Shown here piece by piece: positions 36,834-46,074 of a stretch of DNA of 64,000 nucleotides. Every line of letters begins with the position of its first letter. Position 1 is the stretch's first letter. The notes below the pieces were generated by a model. It saw only the letters and a program-made list of their open reading frames with translations, ran no database searches and was not told the DNA's origin. This stretch comes from Belliella aquatica (lineage in GTDB: Bacteria; Bacteroidota; Bacteroidia; Cytophagales; Cyclobacteriaceae). Where the stretch lies: the NCBI RefSeq assembly GCF_014637795.1, contig NZ_BMFD01000017.1, positions 1 to 64,000 of the forward strand. Reading direction: 5' to 3'. The position numbers were made by a program, and so were the translations under genes.

Positions 36834-39347
36834 ATGAAACAAATTTTACTAATCACCATTCTCATAAACATATTTAGTCTAAGCCATGCCCAAACATCTG
36901 GAACTGTTAGTGGGAAAGTGGTAGATAAATCTGGTGCTTCAATTCCTGGGGTAAGTATCCGTGTAAAAGAGATATCGAATTTAGGAACAAGTACTTCTAT
37001 TGGAGGTCAATATCGATTGACTAACATTCAGCCTGGTTCCTATACATTAGAGGCGAGTTTTATTGGATATTCTAGCGAAGTAAGATCCTTCACACTCGAT
37101 AGTTCTGATCAAGTTATCGTTGATTTTATTCTGTCAGAAAACGATATACTTTTAGAAGGGGCAACTGTCACGGCTCAAAGAAGGGAAGAAGACATACAAA
37201 AAGTACCAGTTGCAGTAACAACCTATGATAAAAAATTTATCAATGATTTCAATATTCGTGAAATTGATGCGCTTTCTGAATTTGTTCCTGGTCTCCAAGT
37301 ACAGTTACAAAGTCCCAATAATCCAGGTTTTGTAATAAGAGGGATAACTTCCGACAATGGCGATTCTAGAGTAGAGCCAAGGGTATCTGTCTTTCAAGAT
37401 GGTGTTTCTATTTCTAAGTCAAGAGGCTCGGTTATTGAAGTTTTTGATATGGAAAGGGTGGAAGTATTAAAAGGTCCTCAAGGGACTTTATTTGGTAGGG
37501 GGGCACAAATTGGTGCTGTTCATTTCGTACAAAACAAAGCGCAAAGGGACTTTGCAGGAGAGCTTACACTTGGCTACGGCAATTATAATCAACAGCTAGC
37601 TTCTGGTTTTGTAAATACTCCAATTTCCGATAAATTATTTTTTCGACTTGCGGGTCAGTACAATAAAAGAGATGGTTTTATAGAAAATATCTCTGGTGGT
37701 AATTTAAATGGAAAAGAAACAGGTGCACTGAGAGGCTCTTTAAGGTGGTTGCCAACACAAAAAACGATCGTAGATTTGATCTATAATTACCAAAAAGATA
37801 ATTATCCTGGAACAGCTTTCATAAGTGGAACTGTCGCTCCAATAGGAAGAGAACCAAATCCATTTAGAACCACTAACCTGGAATCAGGCGAAGATTTGGG
37901 AATAAAAAGAAATGTTTGGGGAACTACCCTGTTGGTCGATCAATTATTGAACAACAACCTTACTTTGAATTCAATCACAGCTTTCAGACAGTTTGATTCA
38001 GATGAGGCTTTTGATGCAGATGGAAGTGAACTTCCTGTTTTATCGTTTTCAGAAATAGCGTTCGGAAGACAATTTAGTCAAGAACTTAGATTTGCCTACG
38101 ACAATAAAAGAAATTTCACTGGATTCTTTGGAGGTTCGTATTTCCATGAAAATGGATATCAAAAAGTTCCTTTCGTTACAAATGAGAATAGTTTCGTAGC
38201 CTTAGTGAGTCCTTTGTTAAATGCAGCTTCAGGTGGCGCATTTCCTATATTGCCAAACTTCAACAATGATGGTACACCATTTTTAGCAGCAGGAGCGCTC
38301 CTGGGGATCCCTTTAAAAGGAAGACATACTGAAAGTAATCAAAATTATGGTCAAGTCAATGCTTACGAGGCTTTCGCAGACGGAACTTACAATTTCAATA
38401 AATTAGCAATTACCTTGGGATTAAGAGCCACGCACGAAATAGTGAACAATGGATACGAGGCGATATATGAAGGATCGCCAAGTGTTGTAAGTTTAGCATT
38501 AGGCAATCCGTTTGGAGCAGCTCCTAATTTAATCTTCAGACCTACCGATGGAAGAGTGAAAGGTGAAGGATCATTTACATCTGTAGTAGGTCGTGGCGTT
38601 TTGGCATATACTATTAACGACAACTTGAATAGTTATGCCAATATCTCCAGGGGTAGAAGACCAAATGTAATTCAAGTAAATCCTGACGGAGCAGAGGAAC
38701 TTAATGCGGAAATCGTTTGGTCTTACGAATTGGGATTAAAGGGATTATATAAAAAATTTAGCTATGATTTAGCCGCATATTATTATGATTATTCAAATTT
38801 TCAAGTTACTGTCGTAGAGAATCAAGGTGGGACAATCCAAGCATTCACAAGAGATGCAGGTAATGCAAGTGCCGCTGGTTTTGAGACTAGTTTTAGGTAT
38901 GCCTTTACAAGAAACCTGTCAGTTTTCGGTAATTATAGTTTTATCGATGCTAAGTTTGATGATACTGACAATGATGGTAATGCACAAGAACTTGCTGGAA
39001 ATAGATTTAGATTAACACCGAAGCATAGTTTTTCTTTTGGAGTTCTAGGAGATTTCCCTATTGGTAAAGGAGGATTATTTATTAGACCATCTTATACTTA
39101 TAAGTCGCAGGTATTTTTTGAAGAAGAAAACCAAGAAAGTATATCACAAGATGGTTATGGACTGCTTAATGCCCGTGCAGGTTACTACACACAAAATAGA
39201 AAATGGGAGTTTGCGATTTATGGATCCAACTTGCTAAATGAAGAATATCTCATTGACGCTGGAAATACAGGATTATTATTTGGTACACCTACTTTTATAG
39301 CAGGCCCACCCACGTTATTTGGTATTCAAATTACTGGAAGGTTTTAA
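36834..39347 (+). CDS. TonB-dependent outer-membrane receptor (CarboxypepD_reg-like + plug + barrel)
   Basis: 837 aa, signal peptide ending at ~19 (SLSHA-Q). Residues ~22-105 are a carboxypeptidase-regulatory-like domain (SGKVVDKSGASIPGVSIRVK), ~115-230 the plug (VPVAVTTYDKKFI, GFVIRGITSDNG, VEVLKGPQGTLFGRGAQIGA) and ~240-837 a 22-strand barrel ending in the C-terminal signature ...LLNEEYLIDAGNTG... and ITGRF. The layout and the FIEN/SFIDAKFDDTD strand features resemble siderophore or catecholate-type receptors rather than SusC; no SusD follows. The transported substrate is unknown. A long upstream intergenic region (36474-36833) precedes it and a strong terminator follows. Confidence 0.93.
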   Translation: MKQILLITILINIFSLSHAQTSGTVSGKVVDKSGASIPGVSIRVKEISNLGTSTSIGGQYRLTNIQPGSYTLEASFIGYSSEVRSFTLDSSDQVIVDFILSENDILLEGATVTAQRREEDIQKVPVAVTTYDKKFINDFNIREIDALSEFVPGLQVQLQSPNNPGFVIRGITSDNGDSRVEPRVSVFQDGVSISKSRGSVIEVFDMERVEVLKGPQGTLFGRGAQIGAVHFVQNKAQRDFAGELTLGYGNYNQQLASGFVNTPISDKLFFRLAGQYNKRDGFIENISGGNLNGKETGALRGSLRWLPTQKTIVDLIYNYQKDNYPGTAFISGTVAPIGREPNPFRTTNLESGEDLGIKRNVWGTTLLVDQLLNNNLTLNSITAFRQFDSDEAFDADGSELPVLSFSEIAFGRQFSQELRFAYDNKRNFTGFFGGSYFHENGYQKVPFVTNENSFVALVSPLLNAASGGAFPILPNFNNDGTPFLAAGALLGIPLKGRHTESNQNYGQVNAYEAFADGTYNFNKLAITLGLRATHEIVNNGYEAIYEGSPSVVSLALGNPFGAAPNLIFRPTDGRVKGEGSFTSVVGRGVLAYTINDNLNSYANISRGRRPNVIQVNPDGAEELNAEIVWSYELGLKGLYKKFSYDLAAYYYDYSNFQVTVVENQGGTIQAFTRDAGNASAAGFETSFRYAFTRNLSVFGNYSFIDAKFDDTDNDGNAQELAGNRFRLTPKHSFSFGVLGDFPIGKGGLFIRPSYTYKSQVFFEEENQESISQDGYGLLNARAGYYTQNRKWEFAIYGSNLLNEEYLIDAGNTGLLFGTPTFIAGPPTLFGIQITGRF

Positions 39348-39372
39348 TACTTAGAAACAAATTTTATGTAGC

Positions 39373-39404
39373 AAAAAAGCGAGTTTTAACAACTCGCTTT
39401 TTTT
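39373..39404 (+). terminator. Rho-independent terminator of the TonB receptor gene
   Basis: Stem AAAAAAGCGAGTT (39373-39385) / AACTCGCTTTTTT (39391-39403) with a 5-nt loop and T tract, 26 bp after the stop codon. Confidence 0.92.
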
Positions 39405-39419
39405 AAAAAATCTTTATCA

Positions 39420-40136
39420 ATGACTTTCAATAAAGATATTCCTGCATTTACATTTTACATGCTTTTCAGCAGCATAGTGATTTTTGTAATTTTATTGAAT
39501 TACAGCAATGAAGGCTTCTCCATTTATATCAATCATCTTCATCAGCCGATTTCGGATTTATTTTTCAAGTATGTAACACACCTCGGTGATGGATTGATGT
39601 TGTTGCTTTTTGTGCCAATAATTTTCTTCAAAAAATCTGCCTACGGGTTTATATTAAGTGTAGGTGCACTCATTCATTTTATTTTCATATTACTTGGAAA
39701 GCAAGTATTTTTTCATGGAGCCCCTCGACCAATGCTGTATTTTAATGATTTGTCGCTGCATGCAGTAGAAGGTGTTAAAATTGCTTTCTACAATACTTTT
39801 CCTTCGGGACATACAGCAACAGCTTTTCTGATAGCAGCTCTTTTAGCTCAAATTAAAGCAAGAAACCCTTTTTATCAGTTTCTTCTTTTTGCCTTAGCCT
39901 TTCTTGTGGCAGTGAGTAGAGTTTATTTGATGCAGCATTTTCTTTTGGACGTATTGGCAGGGATGTGGATTGGATATGCCTCTTATCTTATGGCAAAGGC
40001 TATTGTTTTGAAACTTCCATTAGCATGGTTGAACTTTCGTCTCAATCAATTCATATACACAAAATCTATATCTGTATTAGTCTCGCTAAGGAGTAGAATT
40101 CAAGCGAAGAATTACCGTTATCGGAGATTCAAATAA
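39420..40136 (+). CDS. PAP2-family lipid phosphatase
   Basis: 238 aa integral membrane protein with about six helices. Phosphatase motifs: RP at 103-104 in GKQVFFHGAPRP (the upstream Lys94 is eight rather than six residues away), PSGH at 128-131 in NTFPSGHTATAF and SR-x5-H at 166-173 (SRVYLMQH). PAP2 enzymes remove phosphate from lipid phosphates such as undecaprenyl pyrophosphate, phosphatidylglycerol phosphate or lipid A. Its 3' end overlaps the convergent glycosyltransferase by 51 bp. The neighbouring ArnT-like protein suggests lipid A or undecaprenyl-phosphate metabolism, by context only. Confidence 0.9.
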   Translation: MTFNKDIPAFTFYMLFSSIVIFVILLNYSNEGFSIYINHLHQPISDLFFKYVTHLGDGLMLLLFVPIIFFKKSAYGFILSVGALIHFIFILLGKQVFFHGAPRPMLYFNDLSLHAVEGVKIAFYNTFPSGHTATAFLIAALLAQIKARNPFYQFLLFALAFLVAVSRVYLMQHFLLDVLAGMWIGYASYLMAKAIVLKLPLAWLNFRLNQFIYTKSISVLVSLRSRIQAKNYRYRRFK

Positions 40137-41663
40137 GTCATTTTCTTCTGCGATAATTTCATAGAGATAACCTTCACTTTCCAGTTTTGGCAAATACTTT
40201 TTTCTACTAATAATCAAATCACCACTTTTAGCTGTGAAAGGATCCAATCGTTCTATGGGTGCCCGTAAATAAAACACGAATGCAGGATTGAAATTTTCAT
40301 AATAGTAAACTCGCTCGCCTTTGTCCCATATTGATTTGGTGAGTAAGACAGGATTTTGCTGATCTAAAGCAGGCATTACTGAAAGGAAAAAGATAAAGGA
40401 GACTGTTGCATAACTTAATGAAACTCCTGCAAATGCTCTCAGTTTCTGTTTTTTTCTAATGAAAACCATGGAGAAAATTAGAGGAACTAGACCTGCTAAA
40501 AAATATATTGCGAGGCGTTTATTATCGGATAAATAGGAGATTTCGGCAAGCCCAAAATATCCTCCAAAAGCAATCGTCAACACAAAAAGTAAACTTAGTC
40601 CCCAAACAAATATAAGGGGGCTAATTGATTTAACTTTCCCAAAGTAAACCGCTAGCAACATCATAAACCAAGGGTAGGCAGGGACCGTGTAATTGGGCAA
40701 TCTAGTAGAAGCAAAACTGAAAAATATCAGTATTATGAAACCTGCTAAAGTGGCAAAAAGCAAAAAGCTATTTTTTGAAATTGAATCCCCATATTCTCTT
40801 AACTTTTTGACATATAAAAAATGCATTGCCTTCGGTAAAAATATAACAAATGGGAATAGTCCAATGAATACAAATAACCAGGTTTTCAAAAATGAACCAC
40901 CATGACCTTCCATTGGACTACTGAAGCGGGAAAGATTATGCTTCAGAAAAAACTCTCCTAGCCAATTCCCGTCGGTTGTTAATCCTACCAAAGCATACCA
41001 TGAACCTGCTACTAAAATAAATAAGCATACAGGAAAAAAACGAAACCAAGGTTTTAGACTAAGACGCTTCTGGAAAAGCATAAAGAGTATAAAAGTGATG
41101 ATGTAGAGCAATAGCGCAACAGGTCCTTTACTCAAGACCGCTAAGCCTAGTAGGAGGTAGGAATAATATTGATACTTAATTACTTGATATCTACTTTCAT
41201 AATATTTAAATCCATATAAATAAGATGTTGTTAAAAATAAGATTAAAAAGGGGTCAGGAACAGCCATATGGAATTGAACCATCCAATGTATGTTAGCAGC
41301 AATAAGAAGTAAAAAGAAAAATGTAGCCCGATGACCAAATTGTGCTTTCACAAATTTGGCACAGACAAGCATACATAAAAGTCCTGCAAGAGCAGGAAAA
41401 AAACGTGCTCCAAAGGGATTATAACCAAAGATTTTATAGCCAATTATGAAAAAATAATAGTGAAGAGGTGGTTTGTCGTATCGAGGTTGATCATTGAATT
41501 TAGGAAGTAAATAATCATTGTTTTCATACATCTCAAAAGCCGCTACTGCGTTTTTTGCTTCATCTAAAGCATAAATACTGAGTTTGGCGGTACCCGAAAA
41601 ATGAAGCAGGATTATAACAACTACAAGGGCTGAGTAAATGAAAGTTCTTTTTGGCGTATACAT
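40086..41663 (-). CDS. ArnT-like family 39 membrane glycosyltransferase
   Basis: 525 aa from the ATG at 41663 (MYTPKRTFIYSALVVVIILL); in-frame ATGs at 41669 and 41693 are less likely because they add a polar leader. About twelve transmembrane helices. The first periplasmic loop carries YALDEAKNAVAAFEM (acidic residues needed by PMT/ArnT enzymes) and FNDQPRYDKPPLHYYF, the motif of ArnT-type lipid A glycosyltransferases. These enzymes move a sugar from undecaprenyl phosphate to lipid A or protein on the periplasmic side. Convergent with the PAP2 gene with a 51-bp overlap at the C-termini. Confidence 0.88.
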   Translation of the reverse strand: MYTPKRTFIYSALVVVIILLHFSGTAKLSIYALDEAKNAVAAFEMYENNDYLLPKFNDQPRYDKPPLHYYFFIIGYKIFGYNPFGARFFPALAGLLCMLVCAKFVKAQFGHRATFFFLLLIAANIHWMVQFHMAVPDPFLILFLTTSYLYGFKYYESRYQVIKYQYYSYLLLGLAVLSKGPVALLLYIITFILFMLFQKRLSLKPWFRFFPVCLFILVAGSWYALVGLTTDGNWLGEFFLKHNLSRFSSPMEGHGGSFLKTWLFVFIGLFPFVIFLPKAMHFLYVKKLREYGDSISKNSFLLFATLAGFIILIFFSFASTRLPNYTVPAYPWFMMLLAVYFGKVKSISPLIFVWGLSLLFVLTIAFGGYFGLAEISYLSDNKRLAIYFLAGLVPLIFSMVFIRKKQKLRAFAGVSLSYATVSFIFFLSVMPALDQQNPVLLTKSIWDKGERVYYYENFNPAFVFYLRAPIERLDPFTAKSGDLIISRKKYLPKLESEGYLYEIIAEENDLFESPITVILRLNSTP

Positions 41664-42039
41664 ATTCATGATAATGATACTACATATATCCACTAGAATG
41701 AATGATAGTATTTTATCATTTTATTAAATTTTTACATCACATAGGTGAGCACAGAGTATCTTTAATTTTGAATAAGTTAGTTTGCTTTTTTGATTGTTGG
41801 GGAAAAATGAACATAAATACTAGTACAGATATTAAAGTTAAAATTTAACCTTAAAATAGAATACAAACGATTGTTAGTGTTGGATAGACATTAGTATTTT
41901 ATAGCAAAGTTTATAAAATTATTCATCTACAGGCGGATTAATACCATTTACTAATTTTAATATTGAGAATCCGTATCATTTTAAAAGATATATTTAATTT
42001 AAACAAAAGGTTCCTGATCATGGTATGGGGAGCAAATTC

Positions 42040-42070
42040 AAAAAAGAGATCATTTCTGACCTCTTTTTTT
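42040..42070. terminator. Bidirectional terminator-like hairpin
   Basis: AAAAAAGAGATC / GACCTCTTTTTT arms (42040-42051, 42058-42069) with a short loop and A/T tracts on both sides. It lies 80 bp beyond the 3' end of the zeta-toxin pair and 380 bp upstream of the ArnT-like gene. The rest of 41694-42149 appears non-coding. Confidence 0.65.
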
Positions 42071-42149
42071 TTATCCCCATTTATTTTAATTTGAGGAGGT
42101 TTTTTTATGGTTGCAAGTTTTTTAAAAACGTGAAATTAGAGCTAATGAA

Positions 42150-42341
42150 TCAACCTTGACTACGCTTGTATGAAAGGGTTGGTTGCACATCATTTGGATC
42201 AATCTCCACGATTTCACCATTTTTCATGACAACTAATGGACTATTCTTCGCTTTTTTGAATTCCACTAGCTTCCTATAAGCTTCTTCAAGCCCTTTAACT
42301 ATTTTGTCTCTTTCCTCTTTTAGTTGCTCTTTAGTTTCCAT
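42150..42341 (-). CDS. Small protein coupled to the zeta-toxin gene
   Basis: 63 aa: a helical Lys/Glu-rich start (METKEQLKEERDKIVKGLEE) followed by SPLVVMKNGEIVEIDPNDVQ. Small proteins with this 'helix plus VVxKNGxIxx' shape accompany zeta-like toxin genes in Bacteroidota and are candidates for the cognate antitoxin or partner; this is inference from neighbourhood. Its start lies inside the last codons of the zeta reading frame (11-bp overlap), showing former co-translation. The frame is intact although the toxin gene is broken. Confidence 0.65.
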   Translation of the reverse strand: METKEQLKEERDKIVKGLEEAYRKLVEFKKAKNSPLVVMKNGEIVEIDPNDVQPTLSYKRSQG

Positions 42342-42906
42342 AATATTTTTGTTTTAAACCCTCCCACAATTCCTTGTTATTAATTGTAACGTCATTAACG
42401 CCTCCTTCTGCCACTATTTCATAAGTGTCTCCAGAATTATTTACAAATAGCCAGTTATCGACTTTGGGCAGAAATAATCTGAAAAAATTCTCAAGACCGC
42501 CCTAATATCTTCTCCTAATAACATCTTCAGGTATATGATGTCCGCCTTCTTTTACTCGCCTTGCTACTCTAGAAACGGCCAATTCATCGGAATCTAACCA
42601 AAAAAACAAGCAGGTCACCTGATAATTTAAATCCTTTGCTCTTTCAACAAATTGTACGTAACTCCTTGTAGAAAGTGTCGTTTCAAAAGCAAAATTCTCC
42701 CCTAACTCCAACAACTTTTTGATTCTTTTCAGCATGGATATTCCCGCATCAATACCAGCTTTTTCTGGTTGGAAAGGAGAGAATCCTTTTGCAATTTCAT
42801 CTGCATTCACAAACTCTTTACAGTCCAGGATTTCAGGCAAAATGGTATAAGAAGCAGTAGTTTTACCTGCTCCATTACAACCTGCTATGATGTAAAGTTT
42901 CTTCAT
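42331..42906 (-). pseudogene. Zeta-toxin family kinase with in-frame amber
   Basis: Frame 42906-42331 would encode ~191 aa. It has the P-loop GCNGAGKTT (residues 9-17), NADEIAKG, the FETTLSTRSY block and the late region FRLFLPKVDNWLFVNNSGDT. After R-R-R-Y the codon at 42504-42502 is TAG where relatives have an aromatic (RRRYxxGLxNFF), and the frame continues unbroken to TAA 42331. So this is a single nonsense substitution, giving a 134-aa truncated product. Zeta toxins phosphorylate UDP-amino sugars and poison wall synthesis. The truncated form keeps the P-loop but loses the C-terminal lid region. Confidence 0.82.
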
Positions 42907-43003
42907 TCAATGCAAATATACTTTACTATCTAATCATCATTTTATCTAATCCATAAAGACAATATTGGTGCGATTACTTTTTACAATCTTGCTGCGTAAA
43001 AGC

Positions 43004-43580
43004 ATTACTTAGTCAACTCCTTCATTACTTCTTTTAAAACCAAAAATGCCTTATTCCGGTTGCAACCATCGTTGATAGGGGGAGCCATACTTGGCAAGCT
43101 ATTCGTATTAGCGAATGGCTTTTTTTGTTGCGTTTCTGTTTTTTGACAGGATAAAATTTCATAGTATATTTGACTATGCAAAAATTAGTTAGAAGTTATA
43201 GCACTTCAGGGAATCTTTTTGAAAAGAAGGAAGAGATCATTCATTATTTGGGAATGAGCAAGGAAGAAATTGCTGAGGTTTTCGCCTATTTAAATAGTGT
43301 TTCCTTTAATTATGCTTTAGGTAATCCTCCCAAAATGGACAAAAATGCATTTTCAATGCGCAAAAATTAGTTATGGGAAATATTTTTAAATTATAAGTGT
43401 ATGCATTTTACTTTTTAACCAAAATTTACCTAATTAAATCCATGAAGCTAATCCTGGAGAGGAGACTTGATAGAATCTTGCTGAGCCAAGTTATTACTTG
43501 GTCAATTTTTTCATAACCTTTTTAACACCGAAAAAATGCTACTTCACCTGCAACTATAGTTGATAGGTGGGGCAAAAGCA
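43004..43580. repeat. Two diverged copies of an ~85-bp gene-end repeat
   Basis: 43004-43090 and 43493-43580 share TTACTT[AG]GTCAA, CATnACnT, TTTTAAnACC and GCAACnATnGTTGATAGGnGG. On the minus strand copy 1 ends PPINDGCNRNKAFLVLKEVM KELTK-stop and copy 2 ends KKVMKKLTK-stop after indels, so both look like eroded 3' ends of one unidentified gene family. The remaining parts of 42907-43175 and 43371-44089 hold no convincing gene. Confidence 0.5.
43176..43370 (+). CDS. Possible small ORF bounded by 14-bp direct repeats
   Basis: 64 codons from the ATG at 43176, with plausible composition (NLFEKKEEIIHYLGMSKEEI, AEVFAYLNSVSFNYALG) but no recognised family. The 14-mer GCAAAAATTAGTTA occurs at 43178-43191 and again at 43360-43373, so the ORF is delimited by direct repeats and its stop codon lies in the second one. 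It could be a small gene, or a fragment left by an excision/insertion event. Confidence 0.3.
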   Translation: MQKLVRSYSTSGNLFEKKEEIIHYLGMSKEEIAEVFAYLNSVSFNYALGNPPKMDKNAFSMRKN

Positions 43581-44089
43581 TTAAAACAACAACATTACCT
43601 TACCCTACAAAAATTAGACTTTCCGTATCATATTTGATATTTTCATTCGATTATGGAAAATTTCCTGATTTAAATACTGGTAACAAATGAGAGTCATCAA
43701 ACTTTTTACTTTCTTTTATCGCCTACTCGGTAAAATATACATTCTATACTTAGTGACCTCTTTATATTAAAATAATACAAATTTATGTAAAATAATATTA
43801 TTTATTTCCAAAAACACCCTATTTTCAATCGTCTTACTCCCGTGTCCCGTATCCCTCTCGACCATTCGTCTACTTTTAGCGAAAAACTAATAAAGTATAT
43901 AATTATTCAAATATTGAACTTTTCTAAGTCAAAAAAAAAATTAGGATCAGTGTAATTTAGGGAAAGGGAAGGAGTGAAGGTTATTCTATTACCTTAAAAA
44001 ACAATATATAATCCAGTGAACTGTAACTGAGTTTATAGAAATCTCGAAGAGGAAGATTTAAGAGAAGGGTAAGCATGTATAGGTGATAC

Positions 44090-44285
44090 AACCTGCCCCG
44101 AACTTACTTTTCACTTCTTTTAGGAATGATTCGGGGAGACCCGCATGCCGATAACTCGGTAGTGCTGTGAGCCTGCTTCCTTTTTGGAAGACTGCGTGCG
44201 TCGTGGTGTATGCGCACTCCAGCATTGGTGGGACAAGCTGAGTGCTTATGGCTCGATGCCGTATACACGACTAGAGGGTCGTTGT
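44090..44285. other. GC-rich structured non-coding block
   Basis: Markedly richer in G+C than its surroundings. It contains CCCCGAA...TTCGGGG (44096-44140), CTTCC-TTTTT-GGAAG (44176-44190) and a long imperfect hairpin at ~44199-44272: GTCGTG.GTGTAT outside with ATACACGAC on the other side, and GCACTCCAGC / GCTGAGTGC inside with a single bulged C. It is downstream of the minus-strand gene at 44290. It may be a structured RNA, a recombination site or a remnant of a foreign cassette; no class is assigned. Confidence 0.45.
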
Positions 44286-44289
44286 TTTT

Positions 44290-45060
44290 TCATTCTGCTA
44301 TTAGTTTTCCGTTTTCCGTTAGAATTATTTTTCCGTTTTTTTCAACTTCAAGAGTAGTGTCTGGCGAGTCCTCTTCTCCGATAATATTTCTGTAAATTTT
44401 GTATGTATAGATATCGTTTGTAAAAGTAATAACGTGATTCCCACCACTTCCTTCAAACTCTAATTCCCCGTTGTTTATAATTATGTCAGGTTTTGATGAT
44501 TCTTCTTCGCCAATTTTCCAAGAAGCATACCTGTATTTGTAGTCCGATAATTTGTCTATTCTGATAAGATAATTTTGAGTCATTATTTTATATATCGGAC
44601 TTTCAAAAGTTTTTAATGAGCTGTGGAGTTTTTCTCTTTCTTTTTCAATGAGTTCTTGAATTTGTTTTTTTTCAAAGTCACTTTGATAGTTTACAGCAAT
44701 TATTTGTCCTTGGTAACTGTCTATCCAAATAACACCATTGTCCAACATAATGCCTCTCCAACCAACATCAGACCACTGTTCTATCTTTGAATTTGCAATT
44801 CTGTCAATAAGTGTTTTGTCAAATATTTCAGTAAATCTCAATTTAAATTCTATTTCGTTTTTTACACTCGGTATCGGATATGCTCTCCGCAATGGGTAAT
44901 TCATTACACTTGAAATACTATCAACATTACTCTGCTTAAATAATTCTATAACATTTCTGACATAGGTCAATTTGTTGCCGTCAAGTTCGTCACTTTGAGA
45001 GTAACTTAATTTGAAAATAAGTAAGAAAAGTATCAATATTTTAAACTTCATTCCTTTCAT
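44290..45060 (-). CDS. Exported protein of unknown function
   Basis: 256 aa (MKGMKF..; the ATG at 45051 gives MKFKIL). Signal peptide ILILFLLIFKLSYSQ, so it is periplasmic or surface-exposed. The first half (YVRNVIELFKQSNVDSISSV, RIANSKIEQWSDVGWRGIML) resembles small stress or SnoaL-type beta-alpha domains; the second half is beta-rich (KYRYASWKIGEEES). The family is not recognised. It is isolated between a GC-rich structured block (3' side) and 600 bp of non-coding DNA. It may be an acquired cassette. Confidence 0.6.
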   Translation of the reverse strand: MKGMKFKILILFLLIFKLSYSQSDELDGNKLTYVRNVIELFKQSNVDSISSVMNYPLRRAYPIPSVKNEIEFKLRFTEIFDKTLIDRIANSKIEQWSDVGWRGIMLDNGVIWIDSYQGQIIAVNYQSDFEKKQIQELIEKEREKLHSSLKTFESPIYKIMTQNYLIRIDKLSDYKYRYASWKIGEEESSKPDIIINNGELEFEGSGGNHVITFTNDIYTYKIYRNIIGEEDSPDTTLEVEKNGKIILTENGKLIAE

Positions 45061-45584
45061 TTTGTATCGTAATTTATAATGCCATCTAGCGTAAGGTGAT
45101 TAAGACGTAATTTACTAAAAAATAACCATTTTAATTGAAATTCGTAGATAGCGTTTTAATCATAGGTGGACTAGACGTGCTAGGTATATGTATGCATTTA
45201 CATGCTTTATTTTGAAAGAGGGTTTAATCAAAGCATTTGGGGAAATTCTCCCTAAAATATTATTGATATAGACCTTTGTAGCTATTTACTCAATGTCAAA
45301 AAAATCAAAATGAAGCTTTGACAAAGATGCAATCAGATACTTGCGACTTTCAATTAAAATTAGTAAGATTAATAAAATAATACATATCGATAGTTCAAAT
45401 TTAAAGGAAACAGAATCTCAAAAATTAAAATCATTTATAGTGTATTTCCTTGCAATTTGAGGAGATGAAAGAAAGAATTCTGGCAACGAAATAGACTACG
45501 AGTCATCAACTCCGGAATTGGTGTTTAAAAAGTATTTCTGTGTCAATTTTTACTGTCGTCCACCATAATTACGAAAATTAGAAT

Positions 45585-45617
45585 AAAGTCCTCTAAAATG
45601 ATATTAGAGGACTTTTT
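45585..45617. terminator. Strong symmetrical terminator hairpin
   Basis: Perfect 12-bp stem AAAGTCCTCTAA (45585-45596) / TTAGAGGACTTT (45604-45615), 7-nt loop, T tract on the plus strand. It lies ~70 bp beyond the 3' end of the IS4-type transposase fragment. Apart from this, 45061-45685 shows no recognisable gene. Confidence 0.75.
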
Positions 45618-45685
45618 TGTTATAGTTCAAAAAGTACCCCCTATCCAGTGAGAAATAATTGGATTTATACGTTTTGAATGTCTTT

Positions 45686-46010
45686 TTAAAATATACTTTT
45701 AAAGTAAGCTTCGGTATAGAGTTGAAATTTTTCCAGACTGACAGAGGAACATAAATTTTTTGATGCCACCATGACCATGGTGGAAAAATCCTCCGCTTCT
45801 TTTATTCGCTTGTGTAGCACTGTAAACAAGAGATTAAAGATTAAAGCCATCCATATTTGGATTTTGATTCCGTTCGAGCTGTCCGACAAAAAATATTTAA
45901 GCTCGAAATTCCGCTCAATCTGCTTGAAAAACACTTCTATGACCCATTTATTCTTGTACAGTACAGCCACTGTGACTGCATCCAATCCCTTAAAGTTCCA
46001 TCACTATTAA
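45686..46010 (-). mobile_element. IS4-type transposase, C-terminal fragment
   Basis: About 100 codons (FKGLDAVTVAVLYKNKWVIE, VFFKQIERNFELKYFLSDSS, NGIKIQIWMALIFNLLF) contain the YREK-like block of IS4-family DDE transposases, Y-K-N-K-W-x-I-E-x-F-F-K, including the catalytic Glu. The rest of the ~380-aa protein, including both catalytic Asp residues, is missing and the 5' side runs directly into the cas4 remnant. An IS inserted near or into cas4 was later deleted. Confidence 0.78.
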
Positions 46011-46074
46011 AAACATGTTTTCATTAGTAGCTGCTGAACGGATACAGATAAATTCGGCACTTCTTCTGCCAGGT

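Noticed and set aside
44199-44272. Bona fide integron attC site
   Set aside because: Hairpin geometry and the bulged base are suggestive, but the conserved RYYYAAC/GTTRRRY ends are not evident and no integrase or second site is in the window; kept only as a structured block.
45771-46010. Plus-strand ORF antisense to the IS4 fragment
   Set aside because: It is the mirror frame of a real transposase fragment; composition follows from the opposite strand.
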